Source: Pelobates cultripes (Eukaryota > Chordata > Amphibia > Anura > Pelobatidae). Taken from it: DNA of 64,000 nt. The translations under genes were made by a program, and so were the position numbers. The stretch covers positions 123,940,998 to 124,004,997 of the forward strand of contig OW240915.1 of assembly GCA_933207985.1 (NCBI GenBank). The letters are read 5' to 3'. Shown here in pieces: positions 11,482 through 21,834 of this stretch. Below the pieces are notes generated by a model. It saw only the letters and a list, made by a program, of their open reading frames with translations. It was not told the origin of the DNA and searched no databases. The first letter of the stretch is position 1; each line of letters begins with the position of its first letter.

Positions 11482-11607
11482 TATAATAGCAACAGCGGCG
11501 TACAATGAAGCCCTGGAAAGCCCATTGTCCCCTCTGACGAGCTAAGTGGGCGAAACGCGCGTCAGGGGCTTTCCAGGGCTTCATTGTAAGCCGCTGTTGC
11601 TATTATA
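11482..11607. repeat. Long hairpin enclosing a hammerhead ribozyme
   Basis: CTATAATAGCAACAGCGGC and CAATGAAGCCCTGGAAAG at 11482-11520 pair with CTTTCCAGGGCTTCATTG and GCCGCTGTTGCTATTATAG at 11569-11606, giving over 35 base pairs with one small mismatch region. The tip is the hammerhead motif. The hairpin is an extended stem I of that motif, with the eight bases CCCATTGT (11521-11528) left unpaired on one side. Confidence 0.75.
11529..11568 (+). ncRNA. Hammerhead ribozyme, complete core (type I)
   Basis: All conserved core bases of the hammerhead fold are present in order. Stem I strand CCCCT (11529-11533) is followed by CTGACGA (11534-11540, matching CUGANGA). Stem II is GC/GC around the loop TAAGTGG. 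GAAA starts at 11552, the self-complementary stem III ACGC/GCGT follows, then the cleavage base C at 11563 (preceded by GT) and stem I strand AGGGG. Predicted cleavage is after 11563. An unpaired segment in stem I could dock with loop II, as in natural fast-cleaving type I hammerheads. Such ribozymes are known in the terminal repeats of PLEs; here a PLE origin is inferred, as no PLE protein lies next to it. Confidence 0.75.
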
Positions 11608-11639
11608 GGATTTTTGATCGTACAATTCAAATCTTCTGA

Positions 11640-12725
11640 GAGTGGCAATCATTTTTTCAAATGTTTTAAACACAGAAATAATTTATCAAGATGGTGACCC
11701 TGAAGCAAGGTTCTTGATAGTGGTTTGCAGGATAGAGAAAGAGATATATAGACTGGTTGATAGTAAGCCCGTAGGATTTATGTTTGGCAAATACACATTA
11801 AAGATAATGGACAGAATTAAAATACCACTATAGGCACCCAGACCACTTCAGCTTAACGAGGTGGTCTGGGTGCCTAGTCCATCTAGGATTAACCCTTTTT
11901 TCTATAAACATAGCAGTTTCAGAGAAACTGCTATGTTTATGTTAGGGTTAATCCAGCCTCTAGAGGGCTTCCGCTTTTCTCACTGTGAAAATCACAGTGA
12001 GAAGACGCCAGCGTCCATAAGAAAGCATTATGAATGCTTACCTATGGACTGGCTGAATGCGCGCGTGGCTCCTGCCGCGCATGCGCATTCAGGCGGAGAG
12101 GAGGAGGAGAGCTCCCCGCCCGGCGCTGGAAAAATAGGTAAGTTTAACCCCTTCCTCCCCATCCAGCCTGAAAGGAGGGGGCACCCTCAGGGCACTATAG
12201 TGCCAGGAAAAAGAGTGTGTTTTCCTGGCACTATAGTGGTCCTTTAAAAAAATAAAGGTACACTAATCATCGCCAGCGACTAATTGTGGTATAGATCATA
12301 ATATAGATAAAACAGCTCGAATACAGCGTAAAACAGATAAATATACAATTAAACAGTCAACAAAATTAAACTGTATCTGCAGAAGATTTGAATTGTACGA
12401 TGCTTGGAGCACCATGCACCCAGAGGAAAGAGATTATACTCACCTGTCATAAGTGCATGGTTCATACTCAAGAATTGACATGTGTTTAGTGAAGGCAAAC
12501 TTTATAGGTAAAATAAATAAAATTCAAATTAAATACAATTCATGGTCAGACCATAGTTTTGTTATAGTAGAGTTTGGTAATCTACATGGAGATTGGATGA
12601 CGCAATAATTAAAATATAAAAAATAAAGATGAACTAATCAAACTATCACATTTTTTTTCTTTTGAAGAAAATACTGCACCAGAATTATCTAACTCTGCAA
12701 TCTGGTGTTCGTACAAGGCAGTCAT
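11640..12725 (+). pseudogene. L1-type LINE ORF2 endonuclease fragment
   Basis: The first part (11642-11810) reads like the L1 segment at 61160-61290 (...TEIIYQDGDPEARFLIVV...). After a MITE, 12378-12600 reads FELYDAWSTMHPEERDYTHL, then SYSRIDMCLV and NSWSDHSFVIVEF. These are the SRID and SDH motifs that close the apurinic-like endonuclease domain of L1 ORF2. Stops and frameshifts are frequent. The reverse transcriptase part is absent. Confidence 0.75.
11817..12247. mobile_element. T2/Kolobok-like MITE, complete, in L1
   Basis: TTAA borders lie at 11817-11820 and 12244-12247. The right end CTATAGTGGTCCTTTAA is intact; the left end reads TTAAAATACCACTATAGG, with changes. Internal hairpins include CCACTTCAGCTTAACGAGGTGG and CATAGCAGTTTCAGAGAAACTGC-type arms. 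The left and right flanks both belong to the L1 endonuclease fragment. Confidence 0.75.
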
Positions 12726-12809
12726 GAGAGGCTATTTAAAAAAAAAAAAATGGAAAAAAATCAACAGAAAAAATAAAATAAAGGTAAAGACCTATCAGAC
12801 AGACAGACA

Positions 12810-13114
12810 TGCCTTTCCTGGCTCTTTAGGGTCTTTGGGTCCCGTTCCCGCCGGGGTGGGAAGGGGACCTTTCTCCAGCGCCGGGCTCCCTCGGCACTTG
12901 GGACTCTCTTCCGTCATCCGCTTAATGCGCATGAAAATCACAGTGAGAAGCGCCTCTAGCAGCTGTCAGTGAGACTGGATTAACCCTTATGTAAACATAG
13001 CAGTTTCTCTGAAACTGCTATGTTTACAGCAGGCAGGATTAAACCTAGATGGACCTGGCACCCAGACCACTTCATTGAGCTTAAGTGGCCTGGGTGCCTA
13101 TAGTGGTCCTTTAA
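12810..13114. mobile_element. T2/Kolobok-like MITE, left end lost
   Basis: The right end GGGTGCCTATAGTGGTCCTTTAA is clear, and the GCACCCAGACCACTT hairpin and the AGCAGTTTCTCTGAAACTGCT hairpin match other copies, in reverse order relative to 33038-33519. The left end runs into an ACAG repeat and A-rich sequence instead of the expected terminal repeat. It separates the L1 endonuclease fragment from the L1 ORF1 fragment. Confidence 0.7.
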
Positions 13115-13478
13115 ATAAAATATAGTATCTCGACTAGAGAATCTGTAACAAACTCTGATATATCTGAGCTAGCAGTGAGAAAAGATGAAGTAACAGCAGA
13201 TCTACTAAATGCCAGTTTTAAAAAAATGTGCTGGAAGAAATTAAAAAATATTTACAAATACAGCAGAAATCAAACCAGAAATTAAAAATGAAATAAATCA
13301 ACTATCGAATAAAATACAAGATATGGAAGGTCAATACAAAGAAATGGAATTGCAAGTGAAAAATATAAAAATACTAAAAAAAAGTTTCTAATATGGACTC
13401 CAAAATAAACTAGCTGGAAGATCACTCCAAAAGGAGAAACTTAAGATTCCGCAGCCTCCAAGAAAGAACAAAAGACGA

Positions 13479-13492
13479 TGATTTAAGATCTG
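13479..13492. repeat. 14-bp target-site duplication, left copy
   Basis: TGATTTAAGATCTG is repeated perfectly and in the same orientation at 19870-19883. The two copies bound the inverted PLE pair, and the L1 ORF1 fragment continues on the far side. Confidence 0.85.
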
Positions 13493-14587
13493 AGTAAATT
13501 GTAGAGAACCAAAGGTGTCACTTGAATAGAAAGTGACCACAAGGTTAAATTTCCAATCCACTCTAATAAGATCTTAAAGGAGAAAATAATAAATAACAAA
13601 AGAACTTTATTAGTAACTCTAAAAAGTACTAGGACAAATTAAACAGTGTAGCCTGATATGAAGGGTGAACAGCCCTGAGTGAGATGCTCAATAATAGATA
13701 ATTAATAATAAAGCATACTACACTAGTTCCAAACTGGTATGGATTGGCAGTATGAGAACTAACTGAAGAGATGGCAATCTCCGCCTTTGTGTCTAAGCCC
13801 TCATGGAAGTATATACAGCACTGGTTACGACAGAGCCTAGTGTGAAGCAAAAACTAAAACATAAAAGGAATAGTGAGAGAGATGCTAAATGGTGCGAACA
13901 AAGCACACCGTAAAAATATATATAAAAAGAAGGGTATATACAGAGAGATAAGTAATAGGGATATAACCAATTAAATCCACCTCTCTAGGGTTACCAGAGG
14001 TCTGTGGTAAGGGTATCCCTAGACTCTAGACCTTCAGTCTCATGTAAACATCTTCATAGATATTCTATGCTTAAATTCAGTTTAGGGAAGAAAATAAAAA
14101 ATAAAAAAATCCCTTAAATTCTCAAATAGCTGTCTAAATATAACATTTTGTATTGATTCAAGAATCCTTCATGCAAGCTGAATGGAGACTTACAACATAG
14201 ATATACAATTATTAAGTTGGTGATCTGAATTAAGGTTATTAATAAAGAAATAAGGTAAAAATAACCTTATACCTATACTGATACCTATCTGTATAGTATA
14301 TCCAGATAAAGTCTTTGCATAAGATCACACCCAAACGGTTACATATTATCCAAATGGAAAGATTAGATAAACTCAAAGTGATTATAGTACCAATGGAGAG
14401 GTCTGAAAACATATATACATACATGACATGTATGTTTCACACAAAATAAATAATCTTGCACGCCATATATCAAAAAATGAAAGTGCCCGGTGCTTGTCCA
14501 GCAAAATACAAAAAGGAAAATCAGATAGCACTCTCAGGACTATAGAAAAAATAAATAAAACTTAACTTTTAATTAGCTTATACAAAA

Positions 14588-14632
14588 AAATCGACGTTTC
14601 AGTCTGTTAACCACAGACTTTCATCAGGATTG
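14588..14632 (-). ncRNA. Hammerhead ribozyme motif (PLE type), minus strand
   Basis: On the minus strand: AATC, then CTGATGA (14621-14627), then the stem AGTCTG/CAGACT with its loop, GAAAC, GTC and GATT. The AATC/GATT arms form stem I, and A-C/G-T forms the two-base-pair stem III typical of PLE hammerheads that are thought to work as dimers. One extra A sits between CTGATGA and stem II, which may weaken it. Predicted cleavage follows the C at 14593. Confidence 0.6.
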
Positions 14633-14636
14633 ATGG

Positions 14637-14680
14637 ATCATGATGAAAGTCTTGGTTAACAGACTGAAACGTCGATTTTT
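14637..14680 (+). ncRNA. Hammerhead motif, plus-strand twin, core damaged
   Basis: The order ATGATGA, stem AGTCT/AGACT, GAAAC, GTC, GAT is kept, but the first core base C is replaced (ATGATGA preceded by C), so the core is CATGATGA instead of CTGATGA. It is probably inactive. It mirrors 14588-14632. Confidence 0.45.
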
Positions 14681-14752
14681 TTTTTTGTATAAGCTAATTA
14701 AAAATTGTTTTATTTATTTTTTCTATAGTCCTAAGAGTGCTATCTGATTTTC

Positions 14753-14757
<5 letters not shown>

Positions 14758-14847
<90 letters not shown>
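14758..14847. repeat. (TA)n microsatellite
   Basis: About 90 bp of uninterrupted alternating T and A lie inside the left PLE copy. The plus-strand PLE copy has only a short AT-rich stretch at the matching place (18180-18200). Confidence 0.95.
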
Positions 14848-14849
<2 letters not shown>

Positions 14850-14959
14850 CCATTATAAATAAGGAGACAATTAATTACAGTGAGAGAAAATAATAAAGTC
14901 CTAGGGTTGTGTATATGTATGTACATATTAAGCTTAATGTTTAGAGATCAACAGTAAGG

Positions 14960-17540
14960 GCTATCTCGAGTTATAGTCAGATAAATGGAGAGTATGAAAA
15001 CCCTTAATTTAAACCGTTTGGAGAGAAGGTCTTGAGGCGATAGATCCAGAAAGCCTCTCTGTCTTAGTTTGGTATCCCATCCACCTTTACGTGGTGGTTG
15101 TGGTATAAGTTCCAGACCCGTGAATCTGATCCCTGCTGATGAGTTATGGTCAATTCGGAGATGTCTCGAGACAGGAGTTTCTAATGGTCTCTTGACAGAG
15201 TTTACATGTTCGAGTATCCTATACTTGAAGGGGCGAAATGTTTTGCCCACATATTTTGGTCTGCAAGAACATGTGAGCAAATACACCACACCTACTGAGC
15301 GACAAAGAAAAAAACGAGATTGAAAATTTTCTGTATTACTGCTGTTGGAGAATGTCAGATTGTCTGTTAATGAAGGGGCACGCACTACTATGTCCACACT
15401 TAAAAGTACCCATTGGTAGATATTTCTTAAAGTAACCAATTGAAGTGGCATTTGAAAAATGGCTTGGTGAAAAAAGATCCCTCAAATTTCTACCTCTACG
15501 TGCCGTGATGGAAAGTGACAGCGTAAGTAAATTTTTGAGGTGTTTATCTGAGGTAAGCATGGGCCAAAATTTGTGTAAGATATTTTTTACGTTATCCCAG
15601 CCGGCATCGAAAGTGCCAATGCATCTTATGGGGTTAGCTTCCACCTTCCGGGTATCTTCACTAATTAATTGGTCTCGTTCCGTATTTATGGCTCTCAGAA
15701 AGGCCTTCTTTAAGACCCTATTGGGGTAGCCCTTTTCTCTGAACATATGGTGTAACTCATTGGCTTTACACTTAAACTCCTCTATAGTGGAGCAGTTCCG
15801 GCATAATCTCAAGTATTGCCTGATGGGAATACCAGATTTTAAAGGTATTGGATGGTGGCTAGTCCAACATAGGAGATTGTTGGATGCTGGTTTTTTTCCT
15901 ATGTAATGTAGTGTAAATTCTTCCATCTCCTATCAGCTGTAGAGACAAGTCAAGAAAGCAGAGTTGAGAGCCTCCTATTTCGCTTGTGAAGCGTAGGTTA
16001 AATTCATTGATATTTAGAAATTGCACAAATTCATTAAACTTGTCTGATGTGTCCAACCAGATCACAAAGACATCATCGATGTATCTCTTCCAGTTAAAAA
16101 TCTGCTCTATATAGGGTCTAAGTTGGGGGTCTGACTTAATGTGCCTCTCCCAGCAGCCTAGATGTAAGTTGGCATAGGAGGGTGCACAAGACGTACCCAT
16201 GGCAGTCCCTGTAATTTGTTGATAGATCTTACCGTTAAACATGAATACATTGTGAGTCAAAACTAATTCTAACAGGTTTGAGATAAAGTGAACATAAGTA
16301 GTGGGTAGTTTATGTTCCAATTCTAAGACTGTGCGCACGTCTAATTCCTAGTTGGTGAGGAATAGAACTATACAGTGCTTCTACGTCCAAACTACATAAC
16401 AGCACTTTATTGTGTGGAAGTGCAAGATTTGTGAGGAGGAACAGCATCTGCTTGGTGTCTCTTAGATAAGATGGTAATTTTTGTACGATTGAAGACAGGA
16501 TTTTGTCTATATAATTACTAGCATTTTCAGTTAAATTATCACAACCGGACACTATTGGTCGCCCTGTCGGACCCACAAGTCATTTGTGTAACTTTAGTAA
16601 ACAGTAAAAGGTTGACATGCAGGGTTGTTTAGTGCACATGAAATCATCCCGATTAATGAGAAGTGAATTCAGAGCCTCTGTCAGTAGTGTCTGTAATTCC
16701 CCAAGATATTGTGTCGTGGTGGTAAATGGGGAGAATCCAATAAGTATTACCATCATTCAGGAGAAGTTCAGCCATACGAATGTAGTGATTCTTGTCAAGG
16801 ACTACCACATTATCAAACTCTCGGATAAGGGGGGTAATCAAATCTGTGTTAATACGGAGTTCTTTAAGTGCCTTTGTTTCCTGTTTACTCAAGTTGCCAT
16901 TTGCTTGAAAGGGGAGGGATTCCATATTGATTTCATCAATCTCTCAACACACCCTTTCTAGGAAAACCTCCAAATTTTTGTAGTCTTTAAATTGAGGAGT
17001 GAATTTGCTCTTAGGTTTCAATTGTGTGTAAGGAAGTCATTGCTAATGGTACCATCGATCAGGTCCAGGAGGTCGACCAAGGTATATAAACATTCAAGGT
17101 CTCTTGGAGAAAGGCTCAGGACAGTGTTAGATAAGTTAATAACTCGTAAGGTGGTATCCTTTATTGGCGGCGCCTTCACTGACCTCTGCCTCTGTTTCGG
17201 GTGCGAGGGCCTTGTGCAAGCTGCGCCAGTCTCAGGCCTAAAAAATCAACTCAATTTTTGAGAATACTTTTTGGTGGCTTTTGAGATGTTATGGTTTGGA
17301 ATGATGTAGTATCTGTGTCTGTGAACTCATATTCAGACGTGCTGAATTGGTCTCGCTGGGGTGATCTGTACTCTGAGACCCCTAGGTATAATGTTTTTGG
17401 AGAGGTATTTCTCAAGTGTGGATACCTCCTAGTTTTTTTTGATTTGTTGTTTAAATAGCTTTGTTAATTTATTGAAGCTACTATGAATATTAGGGGGAGA
17501 CAGGGCCTCTAGTGAGCTTTCTGTGTTAAAAACAGTCAAC
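14960..17540 (-). pseudogene. Penelope-like reverse transcriptase/GIY-YIG protein, frameshifted
   Basis: Reading the minus strand from 17540, the pieces in order are: an N-terminal part with LSKQETKALKELRINTDLI and FDNVVVLDKNHY (16653-16925); GRPIVSGCDNLTENASNYID and LPSYLRDTKQM (16310-16576); the palm with ITGTAMGTSCAPSYANLHLG and the catalytic box RYIDDVFVIW (15859-16338); a thumb and linker with SGIPIRQYLRLCRNC and FKCGHSSACPFI (15336-15926); and the GIY-YIG endonuclease, GVVYLLTCSCRPKYVGKTF with a downstream H and N (14948-15451). At least three frameshifts separate them. The protein would copy PLE RNA and nick target DNA. The order RT then GIY-YIG identifies an endonuclease-bearing PLE. 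Confidence 0.9.
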
Positions 17541-17549
17541 GTAAGTGCA

Positions 17550-18030
17550 CCAGGTCTTTTATCACCAAGCCATTTTCCAAATGCCACTTCAATTGGTTAC
17601 TTTAAGAAATATATACCAATGGGTACTTTTAAGTGTGGACGTTGTAGTGCGTGCCCCTTCATTAACAGACAATCTGACATTCGCCAACAGCCGTAATACG
17701 GAAAATTTTCAATCCTGTTTTTTCTTTGTCACTCAATAGGTGTGGTGTATTTGCTCACATATTCTTGCGGACTAAAATATGTGGGCAAAACTTTTGCCCC
17801 TTCAAGAATAAGATACTCGAACATGTAAACTCTGTCAAGAGACCATTAGAAACTCCTGTCTCGAGACATCTCCGAATTGACCATAACTCATCAGCAGGGA
17901 TCAGATTCATGGGTCTGGAACTTATACCACAACCATCGCGTAAAGGTGGATGGGATACCAAACTAAGACAGAGAGGCTTTCTGGATCTATCGCCTCAAGA
18001 CCTTATCTCCAAACGGTTTAAATGAAGGGT
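17550..18030 (+). pseudogene. Second PLE copy: linker and GIY-YIG domain
   Basis: The plus strand repeats the last part of the protein: MPLQLVTLRNIYQW (17578 onward), a Cys-containing linker, a frameshift near 17730, then the region matching the endonuclease with KICGQNFCPFK, HVNSVKRPLETPVSRHLRID and GGWDTKLRQRGFLDL, ending in TGA at 18025. The reverse transcriptase is absent, so this copy is 5' truncated. Its start abuts the 5' side of the minus-strand copy head to head. Confidence 0.85.
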
Positions 18031-19869
18031 TTTCATCCTCTCCATTTATCTGACTATAACTCAAGATTGTCCTCACTCTTAATCTCTAAACATTAAACTT
18101 ACTATGTACATACATATACACATCCCTAGGACTTTATTATTTTCTCTCACTGTAATTAATTGTCACCTTATTTATAATGTTTTTTTAAATATATATGTGA
18201 TTTTGCCTGCTTTATTTAAGGTTATACCGAAGGTTACTGGACTATCGCATAGTAGGTTCTTGTGCTCACTCCCCTTATGTAGTATATACAAGGGTTGTTT
18301 GGATGATTTATGATATGTGTATGGATGGAAACATACATGTCATGTATGTATATATGTTTTCAGACCTCTCCATTGGTACTATAATCACTTTGAGTTTATC
18401 TAATCTTTCCATTTGGATAATATGTAACCGTTTGGGTGTGATCTTATGCAAAGACTTTATCTGGATATACTATACAGATAGGTATCAGTATAGGTATAAG
18501 GTTATTTTTACCTTATTTCTTTATTAATAACCTTAATTCAGATCACCATATATCTATGTTGTAAGTCTCCACCTTGCATGAAGGATTCTTTAATACGAAA
18601 TGGTCATGTGTACATTTGTACTTTAGAACTTCAATAGTTCATGCCATAATGTAACATATTTGCCCCATGCTCAGATTTACTTTATAAATATATTATGAGT
18701 TTATTGGGGGTAATTTAATCAATGAATGTAAGCGTCGTGGAATAACTGGGAGTAGGTGCTATCCCTTATACAGATATGCAATCAGCACATTGGTGGATGT
18801 AACACTACATGTCCATCAAACCCACGTGGGCTCTTCCCAGTGATGCGAGCAGTTAGCCGTGCCCACTCACCTTTCCAATTGGTTAATGCACATGCTGACT
18901 AACCTGTTTTACGGATGGCTGATTAAGGCATAGCATATTTAAACCATACTGGTGAGCAGTCACATTCACGTTTGCCCCTGAGGACCGTGTATTATCATGC
19001 CGAAACGCGTGTTGGGTTTTTTTCACGGGTCTCTCCGTTATGGAGCGCCTTATCACTATGCATGCAATTTTTTCACTTACTTTTAAGAATTTTTTTTTTT
19101 TTTAAATTGTCTCTTTTATTTAGGAATTTAAGGGAATTTTTTTCCCCCCTAAACTGAATTTAAGCATAGAATATCTATGAAGGTGTTTACATGAGACTGA
19201 AGGTCTAGAGACTAGGGATACCATTACCACAGACCTCTGGTAACAGTAGAGAGGTGGATTTAATTGGTTATATCCCTATTACTTATCTCTCTGTACATAC
19301 CCTTCTTTTTATATATTTTTTTACGGTGTGCTTTGTTCGCACCATTTAGCATATCTCTCACTATTCCTTTTATGTTTTCGTTTTTGCTTCTGTTAGATCA
19401 CACTAGGCTCTGTCGTAAACAGCGCTGTATATACTTCCATGAGTGCTTAAACACACAAAGGCGGAGATTGCTATCTCTTCAATTAGTTCTCATACTGCCA
19501 ATCCATACCAGTTTGGAAGTAGTGTGGTATGCTTTATTATTAATTATCTATTATTGAGCATCTCACTCAGGGCTGTTCACCCTTCATATCAGGCTACACT
19601 GTTTAATTTGTCCTAGTACTTTTTAGAGTTACTAATAAAGTTCTTTTGTTATTTATTATTTTCTCCTTTAAGATCTTATTAGAGTGGATTGAAAATTTAA
19701 CCTTGTGATCACTTTCTATTCAAGTGACACCTTTGGTTCTCTACTATTTACTGTATTCCCTAGGTTTATCCCCTACTTTTCCAGTCTAGGTGACCTTTTT
19801 TTGTGGGTTAAGTACAGGATGAGGGTGTTACACTAAACTCCTATCCCTGACCGCTCCCCTTCTTTTCTT
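18031..19869 (+). mobile_element. 3' untranslated region of the second PLE copy
   Basis: It matches the reverse complement of 13501-14940 in blocks (for example 18340-18560 with 14230-14430, and 19150-19745 with 13501-14090). The block 18590-19100 has no partner in the left copy and carries the hammerhead-like motif at 18966-19018. The end CTTCTTTTCTTT meets the target duplication. No coding frame is credible. Confidence 0.7.
18966..19018 (+). ncRNA. Hammerhead-like motif in PLE 3' region
   Basis: GCCC, then CTGAGGA (18978-18984, fits CUGANGA), a stem CGTG/CATG, then GAAACGCGTG and TTGGG. The core box and GAAA are right. Mismatches flank stem II, and a G lies at the cleavage position, where A, C or T is required. 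Cleavage is therefore unlikely. The GAAACGCGT block is shared with 3342-3384. Confidence 0.45.
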
Positions 19870-19883
19870 TGATTTAAGATCTG
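19870..19883. repeat. 14-bp target-site duplication, right copy
   Basis: TGATTTAAGATCTG is identical to 13479-13492. L1 ORF1 sequence resumes after it. Confidence 0.85.
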
Positions 19884-20260
19884 TCCTTAATGAATACTTC
19901 ATAGCACTGGTTGTATCTGTAAATGGAAATGAAGATAAAATTTAAAGATGTCATAGATTGAACAAACCATAGAATATTGCATCCAAACAGCCTCGAAACA
20001 TAATAGCAAATTTCTACTCATATGATTTCAAAGAAAAAATACTTGAGGCTTACAGAGAGAAAAACATCAAAGTAGATCAACATGCAAATATGTTCAGACT
20101 TATTTAATACGCGTCAAAAAAGAACTTTTGCACCTATAATTGCAAAATTTTAAAGAAACCTAATCTGTTCCAAGATATCTAATGCAAATTTAAGCTCATG
20201 AGCTCATTATTTTTATATTTTACCATTCCTGGAAAGGACTCTGGAATGTGTTACTTTAGC

Positions 20261-20789
20261 TCTCTGTCTAAAACTTGTTATATGATCTGACTGAACACTG
20301 GAAAATAAATTGGCTCATCAGAGAGTGACTGCCCATTAAATTAGAGCAATAGCTACCTCTTGGGAATTGTACCACAGAACATTTATGGAGCAACACTCTT
20401 GGACCTTGGTCCTCCCAATACCCCTTCACCCATTTCTATGTTTATTTTATATTTTATTGCAATCTTTTGTGTATGGATTTCTTGCAATAATACAAGATCC
20501 TTTTTTTTTTTTCAATGAATGGTGACAAAGCCAAGTGCTTCAATTCTCCTATTTAATTTTCTTTTCTGATCTTTCTTTTATCTCTTCTTCGGAGATGCAC
20601 AAAATGCTGAGGTATCATGGGAGATAGATGTTAGAATACTTCTTTTATTCTCTCTCTAAGGAAAAATCTCTCTCTAAGGAAAAATACAGTGTGTAAGAAC
20701 CATTTTGTGTGTCACTACCATCTACTGAGTTTTGAGCATTAAACCTGAAAATGCTAAATGCTGCATATTAAGTTTAAATATAGTCTCAA
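20261..20789. other. No recognised gene; probable L1 remnant
   Basis: This AT-rich sequence follows the L1 ORF1 fragment and may be the spacer between the two L1 frames. A direct repeat of TCTCTCTAAGGAAAAA lies at 20650-20685. No protein motif is visible. Confidence 0.35.
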
Positions 20790-21395
20790 GCCCAAGATGC
20801 TCTGCTTGTCGGGCCGCACGAGCTTAGGGCTACATGTGGTCATGCAGCTCCCCTCAGGTTATGCATTCCTGAAAAGGGAAATCTTGCATACTTACCAAAT
20901 CCACACAGCTGTCATTCTTTCCTGCAAAAATCTAGCCGCTGTCCGCTTCATTGGCATGTCGTTTTATCAATTCAATTGTGATAACATCACATCCACACTT
21001 AAACTGACCACGTCAATCATTTTTGTGTCGCAGAGGTGATGTGGACAAATCAGAACAATTATTAGCCTATATAATGCTAATTTGGGCCCTTGTTCATTGT
21101 CCTATCATGGTTTCTGCCTTGGTACACGTTAGTGCCTATATTAAGTCTCTCGATCTATTTTGATATTGACCTTGGCTTGTTTCTGACCTTGATTATTTCT
21201 GGTATCTTGACCCAGCTTGTTATACCATTTATCCATATTTCTATATTGCTGACCTTGGCTATTACTGAATTTTTCTTTATCTTTCCTACATTAAATCCGG
21301 CCACTTTAAGTCCCGGTAATACGTGTATCTAGTACCTCTGTATGTGTGAGTCGCCATTCCTGTAAGTTGCGGTACGACCTAGTGACATATAATTC
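20790..21395 (+). mobile_element. Possible gypsy-type solo LTR
   Basis: The second half resembles the 3' LTR at 29634-30168: GACCTTGGCTTGTTTCTGAC, repeated GACCTTG, and TCCGGCCACTTTAAGTCCCG followed by GTACCT-like sequence, matching TCCGGCCATTCTAAGGTCCGG at 30090. A TATA-like CCTATATAATG lies near 21064, and the tract ends near GTGACATA at 21386. Exact borders and target duplication were not found. Confidence 0.4.
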
Positions 21396-21834
21396 ATAAG
21401 CAGAAAATAGCACTGGCAGTTACCTGATTTGGTTTGATTTGCAACACTGTCTATGTTTTGCTGCTTGTAATGGCAGAAGGAGAAATACACATGTTTACAA
21501 AAGGGAAAAGTACATGAAGATGACCTAAAGGTTTTCATCTTCCATAGTATCTGCTGCACTCTTCTGTTGCCCAACAAACACATACTTGCTCAACATAGGA
21601 ATGTTATCACTGACATGAATACACTCATGATGCAGGAAAACACATTGTAGTGGTTATTGTACCTGGGGTGTTAAATACATCTGTTCTGTGACTCCCTCTT
21701 GTACCTAAAGGACAATACAGTATATTTATTTTTCTAATATTTCGGAGTATATAATTATGTGTAAGAATGTTTTATATTTCGTCAGTTTGTGACTGCTATG
21801 TTGTAATACATATTTTTGTTTTCTTCTCTTGCAG
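21396..21834. other. No recognised gene
   Basis: The composition is mixed and lacks transposon ends. A pyrimidine tract followed by CAG stands at 21815-21834 and could be a splice acceptor for the short frame that follows. Confidence 0.3.

Larger units (their letters stand above)
14510..14755. repeat. Inverted repeat with two facing hammerhead motifs
   Basis: About 120 bp on either side of position 14634 are reverse complements, from AAAATCAGATAGCACTCT at the left to AGAGTGCTATCTGATTTT at the right. Each arm ends at the centre in a hammerhead-like motif. The right copy of the PLE lacks this segment, so it was added to the left copy or lost from the right one. A long TA tract follows at once. 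Confidence 0.7.
13493..19869. mobile_element. Penelope-like element, inverted pair
   Basis: The left copy runs on the minus strand (about 17540 down to 13493) and the right copy on the plus strand (about 17550 to 19869). Their 3' halves are reverse complements: GAAATTAAGGTTA-type segments, a shared polypyrimidine segment, and the terminal piece near 13501-13530 matching 19715-19745. The copies differ by insertions: 14460-14860 only in the left, 18590-19100 only in the right. The right copy extends about 125 bp further at its 3' end. A 14-bp direct duplication flanks the whole 6.4 kb, so it entered as a unit or was completed at one target. PLEs carry a telomerase-like reverse transcriptase and a GIY-YIG endonuclease. 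Confidence 0.8.
13115..20260 (+). pseudogene. L1 ORF1 fragment, split by a PLE insertion
   Basis: The left part (13115-13478) encodes a coiled-coil-like Lys/Glu/Ile/Asn-rich stretch followed by LKIPQPPRKNKRR-like residues. The right part (19884-20260) encodes NIIANFYSYDFKEKILEAYR, then EKNIKVDQHANMFR, the C-terminal RNA-binding region of L1 ORF1 (transposase_22 family). Both parts are in the same orientation and in order once the insertion 13493-19869 is ignored. The fragment has several stops. ORF1 binds L1 RNA; this copy is inactive. Confidence 0.75.

Noticed and set aside
12724..12972. 82-codon frame over a MITE
   Set aside because: Begins in an A-run and crosses into a T2-like MITE; no homologous frame in other MITE copies.
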